From Petrotoga sp. 9PWA.NaAc.5.4 (GTDB lineage: Bacteria > Thermotogota > Thermotogae > Petrotogales > Petrotogaceae), in contig NZ_AZRK01000012.1 in assembly GCF_002895485.1 (NCBI RefSeq), forward strand, positions 1-64,000: a stretch of 64,000 nucleotides of DNA, read 5' to 3'. The notes beneath the pieces were generated by a model. It made no database searches and was not told the origin of the DNA. It worked only from the letters and a program-made list of their open reading frames with translations. Shown piece after piece: positions 1-8,672 of the stretch; positions within the stretch are counted from its first letter, which is position 1; each line of letters begins with the position of its first letter. Both the position numbers and the translations under genes were made by a program.

Positions 1-1
1 A

Positions 2-478
2 CCGTATTTAAATGGAGAAAGAACACCGCATAGAGATCCAAATGCGAGAGGAGTGTTTTTTGGGATATCTTCGCTTAACAATGAGAATGATATCTTGAGA
101 GCAACAATGGAAGGAATAACTTTTGGATTAAGAGATTCTTATGAGTTAATAAAAGGAAAAACAATAATTAAAGATATGAGAATAGTAGGTGGAGGAGCAA
201 AAAATAAGACGTGGGCAAAAATAGTTGCCACGAACTTTAAAATGCCGGTAAAATTACCTGAAATAGATGAAGGTGGTGCATATGGAGCAGCAATGTTAGC
301 AGCATTAGGAGAAGGGGAAAAAGTTGAAGATGTTTTAAAATGGATAAAATTTAAAGAAATTATTGAACCAAATTATAAAGAAACAGAAATATATGACAAT
401 TATTATGAGATTTATAAAAAAATATATATCTCTCTCAAAGAAGATTTTGCTATACTCTCTAAAGTTCAAAACTCATAA
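2..478 (+). CDS. xylB: Xylulokinase, C-terminal part (5' end outside window)
   Basis: This is the C-terminal half of an FGGY-family sugar kinase, which phosphorylates D-xylulose to xylulose 5-phosphate in the cytoplasm. The frame is already open at base 2 and reads PYLNGERTPHRDPNARGVFF, a stretch typical of xylulokinases. A start at the GTG at 53 would cut into that motif, so the gene enters from outside the window. Further on, RIVGGGAKNKTWAKI and the DEGGAYGAAMLAALGEG segment match the second ATP-binding region of the family. A rho-independent terminator follows the stop directly. Xylulokinase is favoured over other FGGY kinases because of the NGERTPHRDP segment. The N-terminal substrate site cannot be checked here. 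Confidence 0.88.
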   Translation, partial: PYLNGERTPHRDPNARGVFFGISSLNNENDILRATMEGITFGLRDSYELIKGKTIIKDMRIVGGGAKNKTWAKIVATNFKMPVKLPEIDEGGAYGAAMLAALGEGEKVEDVLKWIKFKEIIEPNYKETEIYDNYYEIYKKIYISLKEDFAILSKVQNS

Positions 479-480
479 CA

Positions 481-506
481 AAAAAGCGGCTTTAGCCGCT
501 TTTTTG
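481..506. terminator. Rho-independent terminator after xylB
   Basis: AGCGGC (485-490) and GCCGCT (495-500) form a 6-bp GC stem with a TTTA loop, preceded by A residues and followed by T residues. It can end xylB on the plus strand and the converging dps-like gene on the minus strand. Confidence 0.85.
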
Positions 507-517
507 TTAGTTAATAC

Positions 518-1009
518 TTAAGACAACATGGCTCTTAACATCCACGAGTTCTTTTCGTATTCCTTTAAATAACCGATTAACATATCTGCCGTACCCTCAT
601 CGCCTTTTTCTTGAGCTAATTTTATAATTTTTCTTGTTTCATTTATTAAAGTAGTAAAGTCTTCTAATACTACCTCAAGTGTCTCTGATCCATCATAAGC
701 TCTGCTTTCTATTTCTTTTAAATCTGAGTTTTCAGAGTATTCGCTGAGTTTTACCAAAGGTCTGTAGCCTAAGCTAAGTATTCTTTCAGCAACTTCATCT
801 ATTTGTTCAGAAGTTGCATCATAGAATTCTTCGAGTTTCTCATGTATTTTAAAGAAATTTTGGCCTTCAACATTCCAATGTAAATTATGAAGCTTTGCAT
901 AAAGTATTTGTAAATTAGAAAGATAAACGTTCAAAGCTTTTGAAATTTCTTCTCTTGCATTTTCATTTAAACCTATATTCAAATTAATATTTCTACTTTT
1001 TTCCATCAT
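518..1009 (-). CDS. dps: Dps/ferritin-like DNA-protection protein
   Basis: A four-helix-bundle protein of about 163 residues in the Dps/bacterioferritin superfamily. Such proteins oxidise and store iron in dodecamers and protect DNA during stress. The ferroxidase-type residues are visible in the usual order: HNLHWNVEG (His and Trp of helix A) and EFYDATSEQIDEVAERIL (Asp/Glu of helix B). The length is normal for Dps. The longest open frame starts at a GTG (1015) that overlaps the ribosome site AAGGAGTG, so the start is one of the ATGs at 1009 or 1006. The gene is monocistronic between a convergent terminator and an AT-rich upstream region. I see no convincing PerR or Fur box. Confidence 0.85.
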   Translation of the reverse strand: MMEKSRNINLNIGLNENAREEISKALNVYLSNLQILYAKLHNLHWNVEGQNFFKIHEKLEEFYDATSEQIDEVAERILSLGYRPLVKLSEYSENSDLKEIESRAYDGSETLEVVLEDFTTLINETRKIIKLAQEKGDEGTADMLIGYLKEYEKNSWMLRAMLS

Positions 1010-1015
1010 AATCAC

Positions 1016-1308
1016 TCCTTTTCTGTTTTTATATATTAATTATTATTTTCAATATTATAATAACATATTTATGTAAAATTATAACTGTTATTTATAAAAA
1101 ATATTAACAATTAAGTGTCTTATACTTTAAGAAAAACTTTTAGTTACTTTTAACTCCGATTATTTTTGTGGTAAAATTAAATAGCTAATATATATAGTCT
1201 TATTTGAAAATAAATAAGTATTATATGTTCGCTTTAGAAATAAAGATTTTTGAAAGATAAGTTTTTGGATTCATTACGGTAGTAATGATTCATAAGGAAG
1301 GGGAAAAA
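1016..1308. other. Divergent AT-rich intergenic region with a palindrome
   Basis: This region separates the divergent dps-like and dehydrogenase genes and is very AT-rich. On the minus strand there is a TATAAT-like box near 1060 but no good -35 partner. At 1271-1288 lies TCATTACGGTAGTAATGA, a perfect 7-bp inverted repeat with a 4-base centre. It ends about 20 bases before the dehydrogenase ATG and could be an operator or a leader hairpin. Confidence 0.4.
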
Positions 1309-2295
1309 ATGAAGATACTATTTATGAACAAGTTAAATTCATATTGGAAGGATAAAATTATCGAAACAAAAAAGATATTTCCACAAGTGGAATTTATTGA
1401 TTGGGAAAATGTAAAAGATTTAAACGATATTATTGATAAAGTCGATGCTTTAGTATATGGAGATAATCTCACTGAAAGTCTATTAGAAAAGGCGAAAAAT
1501 TTAAAGGTTATATTTGTTCCTTATGCTGGTGTAAATCAATTGCCATTAGAAAGGCTAAAAGAAAAAAATATTCTTGTTTCAAACAGTCATGGAAATGCCC
1601 GCATTGTTGCTGAAAGAGCGTTGGTTCTTGCTTTATCTCTTTTGGGAAAAATTGTTGAATATCATAAAGATTTAGAAAGAGGGATTTGGCATGGATTCAG
1701 TGCAGGAGAATCAGTAAAAAATTCTTGGGTGTCTATACAAAATAAAACTTGTGGAATATTGGGTTTGGGTAATATTGGAAAACATTTGGCATCAATGTTA
1801 AAAGGTTTTGACTGTAAAGTTATTGGATATAAAAGGAATACAAGCGAAAAAATCGAAAATGTTGATGAAATTAGTTCGGAATTGGAATATGTTATTAAAA
1901 AAAGCGAAATTATTTTTGTGACTTTACCCTTATCTAAATACACAAAAGGTTTAATTGGGGAACGCATATTTGATATAATGGAAAATAAATATCTAATAAA
2001 TGTTGGAAGGGGAGATGTAATAAACCAAAAAGCACTGTATGAAGCTTTAGTTAATAATAAAATAGCAGGTGCAGCTATAGATGTATGGTACAATTATCCA
2101 ACAATAGAAAAACCAGCAACATTACCTTCAAACTATCCAATAACAGCATTAAAAAATGTTGTTTTATCTCCGCATGTCGGAGGTTATAATACAGATGCAA
2201 CAAAATATAGTATTGATGAGACAATCAAAAATATTATGGCTTTCTTAGAAACTGGAAAACCTAAGGATATAGTCGATTTAGAATATGGATATTAA
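1309..2295 (+). CDS. D-isomer-specific 2-hydroxyacid dehydrogenase (NAD)
   Basis: A soluble NAD(P)-dependent oxidoreductase of about 328 residues. The family interconverts D-2-hydroxyacids and 2-oxoacids, for example D-lactate, glycerate or phosphoglycerate. The Rossmann glycine motif appears as GILGLGNIGKHLA in the middle of the chain. The catalytic residues follow as NVGRGDV (Arg), a Glu-containing segment before IEKPATLP, and LSPHVGG (His). The open frame also has an ATG at 1285, but GGAAGGGG lies just before the ATG at 1309, which gives the usual MKILF start. No ACT or other regulatory domain is present, which argues against classical long SerA. The exact substrate cannot be assigned. Confidence 0.85.
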   Translation: MKILFMNKLNSYWKDKIIETKKIFPQVEFIDWENVKDLNDIIDKVDALVYGDNLTESLLEKAKNLKVIFVPYAGVNQLPLERLKEKNILVSNSHGNARIVAERALVLALSLLGKIVEYHKDLERGIWHGFSAGESVKNSWVSIQNKTCGILGLGNIGKHLASMLKGFDCKVIGYKRNTSEKIENVDEISSELEYVIKKSEIIFVTLPLSKYTKGLIGERIFDIMENKYLINVGRGDVINQKALYEALVNNKIAGAAIDVWYNYPTIEKPATLPSNYPITALKNVVLSPHVGGYNTDATKYSIDETIKNIMAFLETGKPKDIVDLEYGY

Positions 2296-2297
2296 AA

Positions 2298-3773
2298 TCA
2301 AATTATAGCTAAAAGTAAAGCTCCTAAGAAAAATAATATTTTTATAATATCAGAGGCTTTAGAATAGAAAGAGAGGTTATCATTTAAATTTACGAAAAGT
2401 ATTCCTGTTTTTTCTTGTTTTGGTTCAAACATATTGGTTATTCTGCCGAATCTATCAATTGAACCTGTGATACCTGTATTGGATACCTGAATAAAATCCC
2501 GGCGTGTTTCTACTGCTCTAAACACTCCTTGTGTAAAATGTTGAATAAGACCTGTTTTGTTTTTAAACCAACCATCATTAGTTATCGCTATAAAAAATTC
2601 AGAACCATTTTTTGCTTGGTTGATAGAAACTTCCGGAAAATATGTTTCAAAACAAATTTGAACTCCAACATTCATATCGTTTATAGAAAAATGGTTATAA
2701 CTTTCTCCGGGTGTATAATATCTTAAAAGTTTAAAAGCGTCAAAATTTCCAAAGATCGATTCATAAGGTAAAAATTCGGCAAATGGAGTTAATTTTACTT
2801 TGTCATAAACTGATATAATTTCTCCGTATTCGTTGTATAACCAGGCAGAGTTGTAAACTTTATCCTTATCTATTCGAGGATGACCTATAATTACAGGCGT
2901 ATATAAATTTTGAATATCTACTTTTATTAAATTGTTAATTTCAGAGTTTGAAACATCTTCAAGAAAAGTAGATTCGGGAAATACAAGTAAATCAATGTCT
3001 TTGTTTATAAACGATTGGGTTTTTGAGGAAAAATCGTAATAATTTTGTTGGGTATTAGATGAGTATTTTATTTCTTGTGGAATATTCGTTTGGACAACTC
3101 CTATTTTTATTGAATCGTTTGTATTATTGATTGGAGGTAAATATCGTATAATAGCAAAGTTTAAAATATATATGGATGAAAAGATAATAAATATTTTAAA
3201 AGTTTTATCCCGGGATTTATCAAAGGCGATTATGGAGTTTACGAAAACTATCAAAAAAGTAAGTCCGGTACTTCCAACGAATGAACTTAACTGTAATAAA
3301 CCCAAATGGTCAAATAAAGCGTACCCCAAATTTCCTCCCATAAAAGCCAAATCTCCAAATTCTCTTAATACTTCGGTACATGTGTAAGCAAAAGAATAGA
3401 ATAAAACTAAAGAAAAATAATTATATTTTCTATCCTTCCTATGATAAAGTTCTGACAAAATCCATATTAACAAGTAAGGTATCATCAAAAGAATGATCAT
3501 ACCTACAAAACCAAAGAACCCTATAATAGGAGGATAGCTTTTTAACACTTGAGGTATATTTTTTGATAATGTCGGAAGTAACCACCAAAGAGTTGTAACA
3601 AGCATGGAGGAAGAATAAATTAAAGTATGAAATAACCTTTCGTAATGAGTTTTTGAATAAGCCATGTTTCTTAAAAAAAAGATTAAAGAAACCCAAATTA
3701 AAAAAGAAAACAAATTCCCCGGCATTGCTAAACCTGTTAAAATTCCAGAAATTAAAGTAAGTATATAACTCAT
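2298..3773 (-). CDS. lnt: Apolipoprotein N-acyltransferase
   Basis: An inner-membrane enzyme that adds the third acyl chain to the N-terminal cysteine of lipoproteins. At 491 residues it has the normal length. The N-terminal ~200 residues are a run of hydrophobic helices starting SYILTLISGILTGLAMPG. The rest is a carbon-nitrogen hydrolase domain with the catalytic triad visible: Glu in LVFPESTF, Lys in YDKVKLTPFAEFLP, Cys in VGVQICFETYFPE. The protein ends in one more hydrophobic helix. Lnt implies an envelope that needs triacylated lipoproteins, consistent with the outer-membrane genes elsewhere in the window. The gene converges on the dehydrogenase gene with only two bases between stops. 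Confidence 0.9.
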   Translation of the reverse strand: MSYILTLISGILTGLAMPGNLFSFLIWVSLIFFLRNMAYSKTHYERLFHTLIYSSSMLVTTLWWLLPTLSKNIPQVLKSYPPIIGFFGFVGMIILLMIPYLLIWILSELYHRKDRKYNYFSLVLFYSFAYTCTEVLREFGDLAFMGGNLGYALFDHLGLLQLSSFVGSTGLTFLIVFVNSIIAFDKSRDKTFKIFIIFSSIYILNFAIIRYLPPINNTNDSIKIGVVQTNIPQEIKYSSNTQQNYYDFSSKTQSFINKDIDLLVFPESTFLEDVSNSEINNLIKVDIQNLYTPVIIGHPRIDKDKVYNSAWLYNEYGEIISVYDKVKLTPFAEFLPYESIFGNFDAFKLLRYYTPGESYNHFSINDMNVGVQICFETYFPEVSINQAKNGSEFFIAITNDGWFKNKTGLIQHFTQGVFRAVETRRDFIQVSNTGITGSIDRFGRITNMFEPKQEKTGILFVNLNDNLSFYSKASDIIKILFFLGALLLAII

Positions 3774-3997
3774 CTTTACCTCCGTATTTTAGATTTTTAA
3801 ACCACTTTAGAGATTCTAAGACTTAGATTTTATTGATATTCTAAGTTTAAAATTTATAAAAATGTCTTCATAACTCTAATCCTTCTTAACTATGATATCA
3901 CAAAACATATTTGATGAAGAAATTTTATCAGTCAACTATTTTTTGAATTTAGTTATAAATATCGACTTTAAAAAATAATTAATATATTAGGAGTGAT

Positions 3998-4549
3998 ATT
4001 ATTACAAAAGAGGAAATAAGAAAAATTATGATTGAAAAGAGAAAAAATTTAGATAACGGAAGTTACGTTAATTTTTCTCAAATTATAGTAAAAAAGCTAA
4101 AAAATATACTTTATAAAATAAGTTTTTCTTCTATAGCATTGTATTATCCTATAAATAAGGAAGTTGACATTATTCCTGCTATAGAGGAACTTTTAGAAAA
4201 TTCCAAGTATGTTTATTTACCAAAAATCATCGGTAAAAAGATGTTTATGGCTAAAGTAGACAGTTTGGATAATTTAAAAAAAAGCAATTTCAATATTCCT
4301 GAACCCGTTACTGATGATTTTTCTTCATTAATTGATATTTATGTTATTCCAGCAATAGCTTATGATTTTCAAAAATATAGAATTGGTTATGGTGGAGGAT
4401 ATTATGATAGATATTTTCAAGAAAACAAAAAAACCTTTTTAATAGGAACCATTTTTGATTTTCAATTAGTTGAATCTTTTATTAAGCATGAAAATGATTT
4501 AAAAGTTGATTTAGTTATCACAGAAAAAAGAATACTTAATTCTTATTAA
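3998..4549 (+). CDS. 5-formyltetrahydrofolate cyclo-ligase, probable ATT start
   Basis: Converts 5-formyl-THF to 5,10-methenyl-THF using ATP. The C-terminal half carries the family signature GYGGGYYDRYF, and the middle has ALYYPINKEVDI. The first in-frame ATG is at 4028 and has no ribosome site. Upstream, the frame stays open to a TAA at 3980-3982 and reads I-T-K-E-E-I-R-K-I before that Met, the expected N-terminus of the family. A strong AGGAG lies at 3989-3993, 4-7 bases before two ATT codons (3998 and 4001). No ATG, GTG or TTG exists in this frame, so I infer initiation at ATT. If that is wrong, the start is the ATG at 4028. The gene runs into the nitrilase-family gene 17 bases downstream. 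Confidence 0.82.
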   Translation: MITKEEIRKIMIEKRKNLDNGSYVNFSQIIVKKLKNILYKISFSSIALYYPINKEVDIIPAIEELLENSKYVYLPKIIGKKMFMAKVDSLDNLKKSNFNIPEPVTDDFSSLIDIYVIPAIAYDFQKYRIGYGGGYYDRYFQENKKTFLIGTIFDFQLVESFIKHENDLKVDLVITEKRILNSY

Positions 4550-4565
4550 AGTGAGAGTGATGTAA

Positions 4566-5366
4566 ATGTTTAAAGTATCAGTAGTTCAATACAGACCGGA
4601 ACTTTTTAATATTGAAAGAAACGTTGAATATGTTATTAATTTGGTAAAAGATGTAGAAACCGATTTTATAGTTTTTCCTGAATTAGCTTTTACAGGTTAT
4701 GCTTATTCTTCAAAAGAAGAATTAGAAAAAACATTTGAATCGCCACTTGAAGATAAAGGATATGCTTTTAATACTTTTAGAGAATTTTCAAAAGACTATG
4801 GAATAAATATTGTTTATGGTTTTAATGAAAAGATAGAGGGAAATTTTTTTAATTCAGCAATTCTTATTACTAAAGAAGGCAGTTTTAAAATATATAGAAA
4901 AACTCATCTGTTTTACAAAGAAAAACTTTTTTTCGAACCTGGTAATACAGGATTTTGGGTAACAGAGATTGAAGGGGTAAAAGTGGGTTTAGCTATTTGT
5001 TTTGATTGGTACTTTCCGGAATCTTTTAGAACTCTTGCCTTATTGGGTGCCGATATAATTTTTCATCCGGCGAATCTTGTTATGCCATACTGCCAAGAGG
5101 CAAATAAAATAAGATCTTTAGAAAATAAGGTTTATATTGCTACTTCAAATATTTGGGGCAATGAGAAGAACGGTAATTTAGAATATTCATTTACTGGTAA
5201 AAGTCAGATAACTTCACCAAGTGGTGAAGTTATTCTTAGATTACCAGAAGAGGGAGATTGTATTGAAACAATAGAAGCAAACGAATATAACGCTCGCATT
5301 AAAGAAATAAATAAATACAATGATTTATTCAAAGATAGAAAACCTATTTATTATTTTCACTCTTAA
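4566..5366 (+). CDS. Carbon-nitrogen hydrolase (nitrilase superfamily amidase)
   Basis: A 266-residue cytoplasmic amidohydrolase-fold enzyme. All three catalytic residues are present: Glu in FPELAFTGYAYS, Lys in YRKTHLFYKEK, and Cys in VGLAICFDWYFPES. The whole length is a single CN-hydrolase domain without membrane helices, unlike the lnt product nearby. The sequence resembles omega-amidase and carbamoylputrescine amidase-like members, but substrate cannot be read from sequence. A GTGAGAGTGAT segment before the ATG serves as a weak ribosome site. It probably shares a transcript with the upstream cyclo-ligase gene. No terminator is obvious after the stop. Confidence 0.85.
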   Translation: MFKVSVVQYRPELFNIERNVEYVINLVKDVETDFIVFPELAFTGYAYSSKEELEKTFESPLEDKGYAFNTFREFSKDYGINIVYGFNEKIEGNFFNSAILITKEGSFKIYRKTHLFYKEKLFFEPGNTGFWVTEIEGVKVGLAICFDWYFPESFRTLALLGADIIFHPANLVMPYCQEANKIRSLENKVYIATSNIWGNEKNGNLEYSFTGKSQITSPSGEVILRLPEEGDCIETIEANEYNARIKEINKYNDLFKDRKPIYYFHS

Positions 5367-5465
5367 CTTAAGAGTGATATACAGTTTATTTTCATTTACA
5401 TTTATATATAGTGAAATATTAATAAAAAAATGATTTTAGTGTAATTACTTTTTTATAATATTTGC

Positions 5466-5494
5466 TTGAAAATTTAGACTTTTTAAAGTATAAT
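5466..5494 (+). promoter_or_regulatory. Sigma-70-type promoter upstream of dnaK
   Basis: TTGAAA (5466-5471), a 17-base spacer and TATAAT (5489-5494) make a near-consensus vegetative promoter. It would give a dnaK leader of roughly 360 bases. No CIRCE repeat is seen nearby. Confidence 0.7.
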
Positions 5495-5863
5495 ATAAAT
5501 TAGAAAGTTAGAAATCAAAGATAGTAGTTCAAAAGTGAAATGGAAAAGATATTTTATAAAATTTACACCCAAAAAAAATTGAATGTTGATTTTATACATT
5601 TCAAAGTACCTGATAGAAGTTTTTAGAGACGTTAAAATTAAGGATTTTCTAAAAACAAAGATTTTGAATTTTAAAGAGATCCAGGTCAGAGTTCTCCTCT
5701 CATTCTTTTGGTAAAAATATCTAAGAAGCTAAAGAAATAGTCAATTGGTCAAAATCAGAATATTGAAGGTATTTTGGAAAAAATAAAATTTAAAACATTT
5801 ATAGAATTCGAGTTTCGAAATTTTTAAAGTTAGTAATAAAAGTTGTATAGAGGAGGTATGAAT
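5495..5863 (+). other. Long dnaK leader with broken coding-like frames
   Basis: About 370 bases with no intact gene. One frame shows a 28-codon ORF (ATG near 5539, MEKIFYKIYTQKK...). Further stretches such as RDPGQSSPLILLVKISKKLKK and a segment ending FKTFIEFEFRNF are separated by stops. This looks like a decayed small gene or chance open frame; I cannot assign it. The region could also be a regulatory 5' leader for dnaK. Confidence 0.35.
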
Positions 5864-7663
5864 ATGAGTGATAAAGAATACGTTGTCGGAATAGATTTAG
5901 GAACGACTTTTTCAGCAATTGCATGGGTAAAACCAGATGGTAATGTTGAAGTAATCCCAAATGCCGAAGGTAAAAGAACAACTCCTTCAATAGTTTCTTT
6001 TACAAAAGATGGGCAAATATTGGTGGGAGAACCTGCAAAAAGACAAGCTATATTGAATTCTGAAAGAACTGTAAGATCTATAAAAAGGTACATGGGTAGT
6101 GATTATACAATTAAAATAGATGATAAAGTATACACTCCTCAACAGATAAGTGCTTTTATATTAAAGAAATTAGTAAAAGATGCAGAAGAATATTTGGGGG
6201 GTAAAATTAAAAAAGCTGTTATAACAGTACCTGCTTACTTTAACGATGCCCAAAGGCAAGCCACCAAAGAGGCTGGAGAAATAGCAGGATTGCAAGTTTT
6301 AAGAATTATCAATGAACCTACAGCTGCTTCAATAGCCTTCGGATTAGATAGATCGAAAGATGAGAGGAAAATTGTAGTTTACGATTTAGGTGGAGGAACT
6401 TTTGATGTTTCTATATTAGAAATCGGAGACGATATTATAGAAGTTATATCAACATCTGGAAACAATCATTTAGGTGGAGACGATTTTGATCAAAGAATAA
6501 TAGATTGGTTAGCAAATGAATTTCAAAAAGAATACAACGTTGATCTGAAAAAGGATAAACAAGCGCTTCAAAGATTAAAAGAAGCTGCCGAAACAGCAAA
6601 AATAGAACTTTCTAGTAAATTAGAAACAGAGATTAATTTACCTTTTATAACTGTTGTCGATGGACAGCCGGTTCATTTAGAAAAGAAATTAACAAGGGCA
6701 AAATTTGAGGAACTCATAAGAGATTTGGTGGAATCAACAAAAGGTCCAATAGAAAATGCTATGAGAGATGCTAAACTAACTCCTGACGACATTGATGCGG
6801 TTTTGTTAGTAGGAGGATCAACGAGAATTCCGTGTGTTCAAAAATTAGTAACTGATTACTTTGGGAAGGAACCTTCTAAAAGTGTTAACCCAGATGAAGC
6901 GGTTGCTATTGGTGCAGCTGTTCAAGCTTCTATTATGACGGGTGAAACTGATAGAGAATTGGTTTTAGTTGATGTTACTCCATTGTCCTTAGGAGTAGAA
7001 GTAAAAGGTGGCTTGATGGAAGTCATTATTTCAAGGAATACAAAGATTCCTGTAAAAAAATCTAAGGTATTCACAACAGCTGTTGATGGCCAAACAGAAG
7101 TAGAAATAAGAGTATATCAAGGAGAAAGACCACTTGCTCAGGATAATTTCTTTTTAGGTAGTTTTAAACTTACCGGTATTCCACCTGCGCCAAGAGGGGT
7201 GCCACAAATAGAAGTTACTTTTGACATAGATACAAATGGAATAGTAAACGTATCAGCTAAGGATTTGGGAACTCAAAAACAACAATCAATGGTAGTGACT
7301 GGAAGACAAAAATTGAGTAAAGATCAAATTGATAAAATGATAAAAGAAGCTCGAGAATACGAAGAACAAGATAAAAAACTCAGAGAAAAGGTTGAGTTAA
7401 AGAATCAAGCAGATGATTTAATATATCAAACAGAAAAAGTTTTGAAAGAGAATGGAGACAAAATTCCTGAAGATTTAAAAGCAACTTTGGAATCAAAAAT
7501 TCGAGATTTAAGAGAAGCTTTAGAAGAAGATAACCTTGGAAAGATAAAAATTTTAATGGATGAGTTACAGCAAGAAGTAATGAAAATTGGTCAATATTTT
7601 TATCAAAATCAGAATCCTGGAGCTACTACAAGTCCAACGGGTCAAGGTGACGAACAAGAATAA
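5864..7663 (+). CDS. dnaK: Molecular chaperone DnaK (Hsp70)
   Basis: A 599-residue ATP-dependent chaperone that binds unfolded polypeptides with DnaJ and GrpE. The N-terminal actin-fold ATPase shows [42 protein letters not shown] and [10 protein letters not shown]. The substrate-binding domain begins after residue ~380 with the linker [15 protein letters not shown]. The C-terminal lid is followed by a short acidic tail ending GDEQE. The frame is open from 5843, but AGAGGAGGT lies before the ATG at 5864, seven bases away, which gives the normal MSDKEY start. grpE and dnaJ are not adjacent. The gene ends at a strong bidirectional terminator. Confidence 0.97.
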   Translation: MSDKEYVVGIDLGTTFSAIAWVKPDGNVEVIPNAEGKRTTPSIVSFTKDGQILVGEPAKRQAILNSERTVRSIKRYMGSDYTIKIDDKVYTPQQISAFILKKLVKDAEEYLGGKIKKAVITVPAYFNDAQRQATKEAGEIAGLQVLRIINEPTAASIAFGLDRSKDERKIVVYDLGGGTFDVSILEIGDDIIEVISTSGNNHLGGDDFDQRIIDWLANEFQKEYNVDLKKDKQALQRLKEAAETAKIELSSKLETEINLPFITVVDGQPVHLEKKLTRAKFEELIRDLVESTKGPIENAMRDAKLTPDDIDAVLLVGGSTRIPCVQKLVTDYFGKEPSKSVNPDEAVAIGAAVQASIMTGETDRELVLVDVTPLSLGVEVKGGLMEVIISRNTKIPVKKSKVFTTAVDGQTEVEIRVYQGERPLAQDNFFLGSFKLTGIPPAPRGVPQIEVTFDIDTNGIVNVSAKDLGTQKQQSMVVTGRQKLSKDQIDKMIKEAREYEEQDKKLREKVELKNQADDLIYQTEKVLKENGDKIPEDLKATLESKIRDLREALEEDNLGKIKILMDELQQEVMKIGQYFYQNQNPGATTSPTGQGDEQE

Positions 7664-7680
7664 ATAATGTAAAAAAATAA

Positions 7681-7705
7681 AAAAGAGCGGTTAGACCGCT
7701 CTTTT
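7681..7705. terminator. Bidirectional terminator between dnaK and the enolase-family gene
   Basis: AGAGCGGT (7684-7691) and ACCGCTCT (7695-7702) form an 8-bp stem with a three-base loop, flanked by A and T runs on both sides. It can stop transcription from both strands. Confidence 0.88.
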
Positions 7706-8642
7706 ATTTAATATAATGTTCAAAGTTTAAATCAATAAAATCAAAAGCATTTTTGATTTTATTTGACCAATAAATATTAATACTATGTTCTAATCTTGAA
7801 GAAATAACAGTTTGAAGGTTTAAAGAATTTGATAAATCAAATAATTTTTTCATGTTTAAAATACCTCCGACTTTTGTTATATCCAAAACCACACCATTAC
7901 ACATATTATATAACCGTAAAATATCATTTTCTGATTCTATTGATTCATCCCAAAATATTTGATATTTTTCTAAAAATCCCATTATTTTTGATTCTTTGTT
8001 TCTTTCCAAAGGCTGCTCTAAAGACACAATTTTTACATCTTTAAGTATTTCCAAAATCTTATTCAATTCATGAAAATTAAATAACCCTTTAAGGTCAAGC
8101 CAGATTTTTTTTCCTATTAAAATTTGAGAAAGATTGAAAAAATCCTGTATTGTAGGTTTTTCCAAAAATTCTATTTTCAATATATAATCTTTATTATAAT
8201 AGTTATCAATAATATCTGTAATATTCAAATTTTCTTTCCAAAATACTCTGAAAAGTTTTTCTTGAAATTCTTTTTGATCAACTGGAAAAAGAATGTCGAC
8301 AATATCGAATCCATATTTTTTGTTTATGTAATCACAAATTGCCAAATTTACTACCGTTTTTGCTGCATTATCTCTTTTAATAGCTTTACTCATTTTATCT
8401 TCAACATTTTGTATTTTATTTATTTCATTTTCATTTTCGATTAAATCCCTAAGGTGTTCGATAACTGCCATTGTAGTTTTAAAGGTTTCTCCGAAGTAGT
8501 TATTTGGTGTAGCTGCACCTATTCCTTCGATACCTTTTTCGTCTGCAATTTTAAAAACGGTGCTTTCTTGCCATTGTACGTCCATGTTCTTTAAAAAAAT
8601 TCTTTCCTGCCAATAATAGACATCTCTTTTTCTTTTATTCAT
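7704..8642 (-). CDS. Divergent enolase-superfamily protein (MLE/dipeptide-epimerase type)
   Basis: A 312-residue protein with the capping domain and TIM barrel of the muconate lactonizing subgroup. Landmarks are present in order: WLDLKG (first metal Asp), SLEQPLERNK (metal Glu), FWDESIES (metal Asp) and VVLDITKVGGILN, whose Lys is the second catalytic base. The usual KxK motif on the second strand reads YILKIEFLEK, so the position of the first catalytic Lys is Glu. The usual ANQG after the first Asp is GLFN. Either the chemistry is altered or it is no longer an epimerase. It ends inside the shared terminator and is last in the minus-strand run. Confidence 0.72.
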   Translation of the reverse strand: MNKRKRDVYYWQERIFLKNMDVQWQESTVFKIADEKGIEGIGAATPNNYFGETFKTTMAVIEHLRDLIENENEINKIQNVEDKMSKAIKRDNAAKTVVNLAICDYINKKYGFDIVDILFPVDQKEFQEKLFRVFWKENLNITDIIDNYYNKDYILKIEFLEKPTIQDFFNLSQILIGKKIWLDLKGLFNFHELNKILEILKDVKIVSLEQPLERNKESKIMGFLEKYQIFWDESIESENDILRLYNMCNGVVLDITKVGGILNMKKLFDLSNSLNLQTVISSRLEHSINIYWSNKIKNAFDFIDLNFEHYIK

Positions 8643-8672
8643 AAGATATTCACCTTGTTTTCATGAGATAAG

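Noticed and set aside
3127-3387. An 86-codon plus-strand frame
   Set aside because: Antisense to lnt; it reflects the reverse complement of the membrane helices.
5367-5863. CIRCE/HrcA operator before dnaK
   Set aside because: The TTAGCACTC-N9-GAGTGCTAA pattern is not present on either strand.
8124-8444. A 106-codon plus-strand frame
   Set aside because: Antisense to the enolase-family gene, Phe/Ile-rich by base composition, without a ribosome site.
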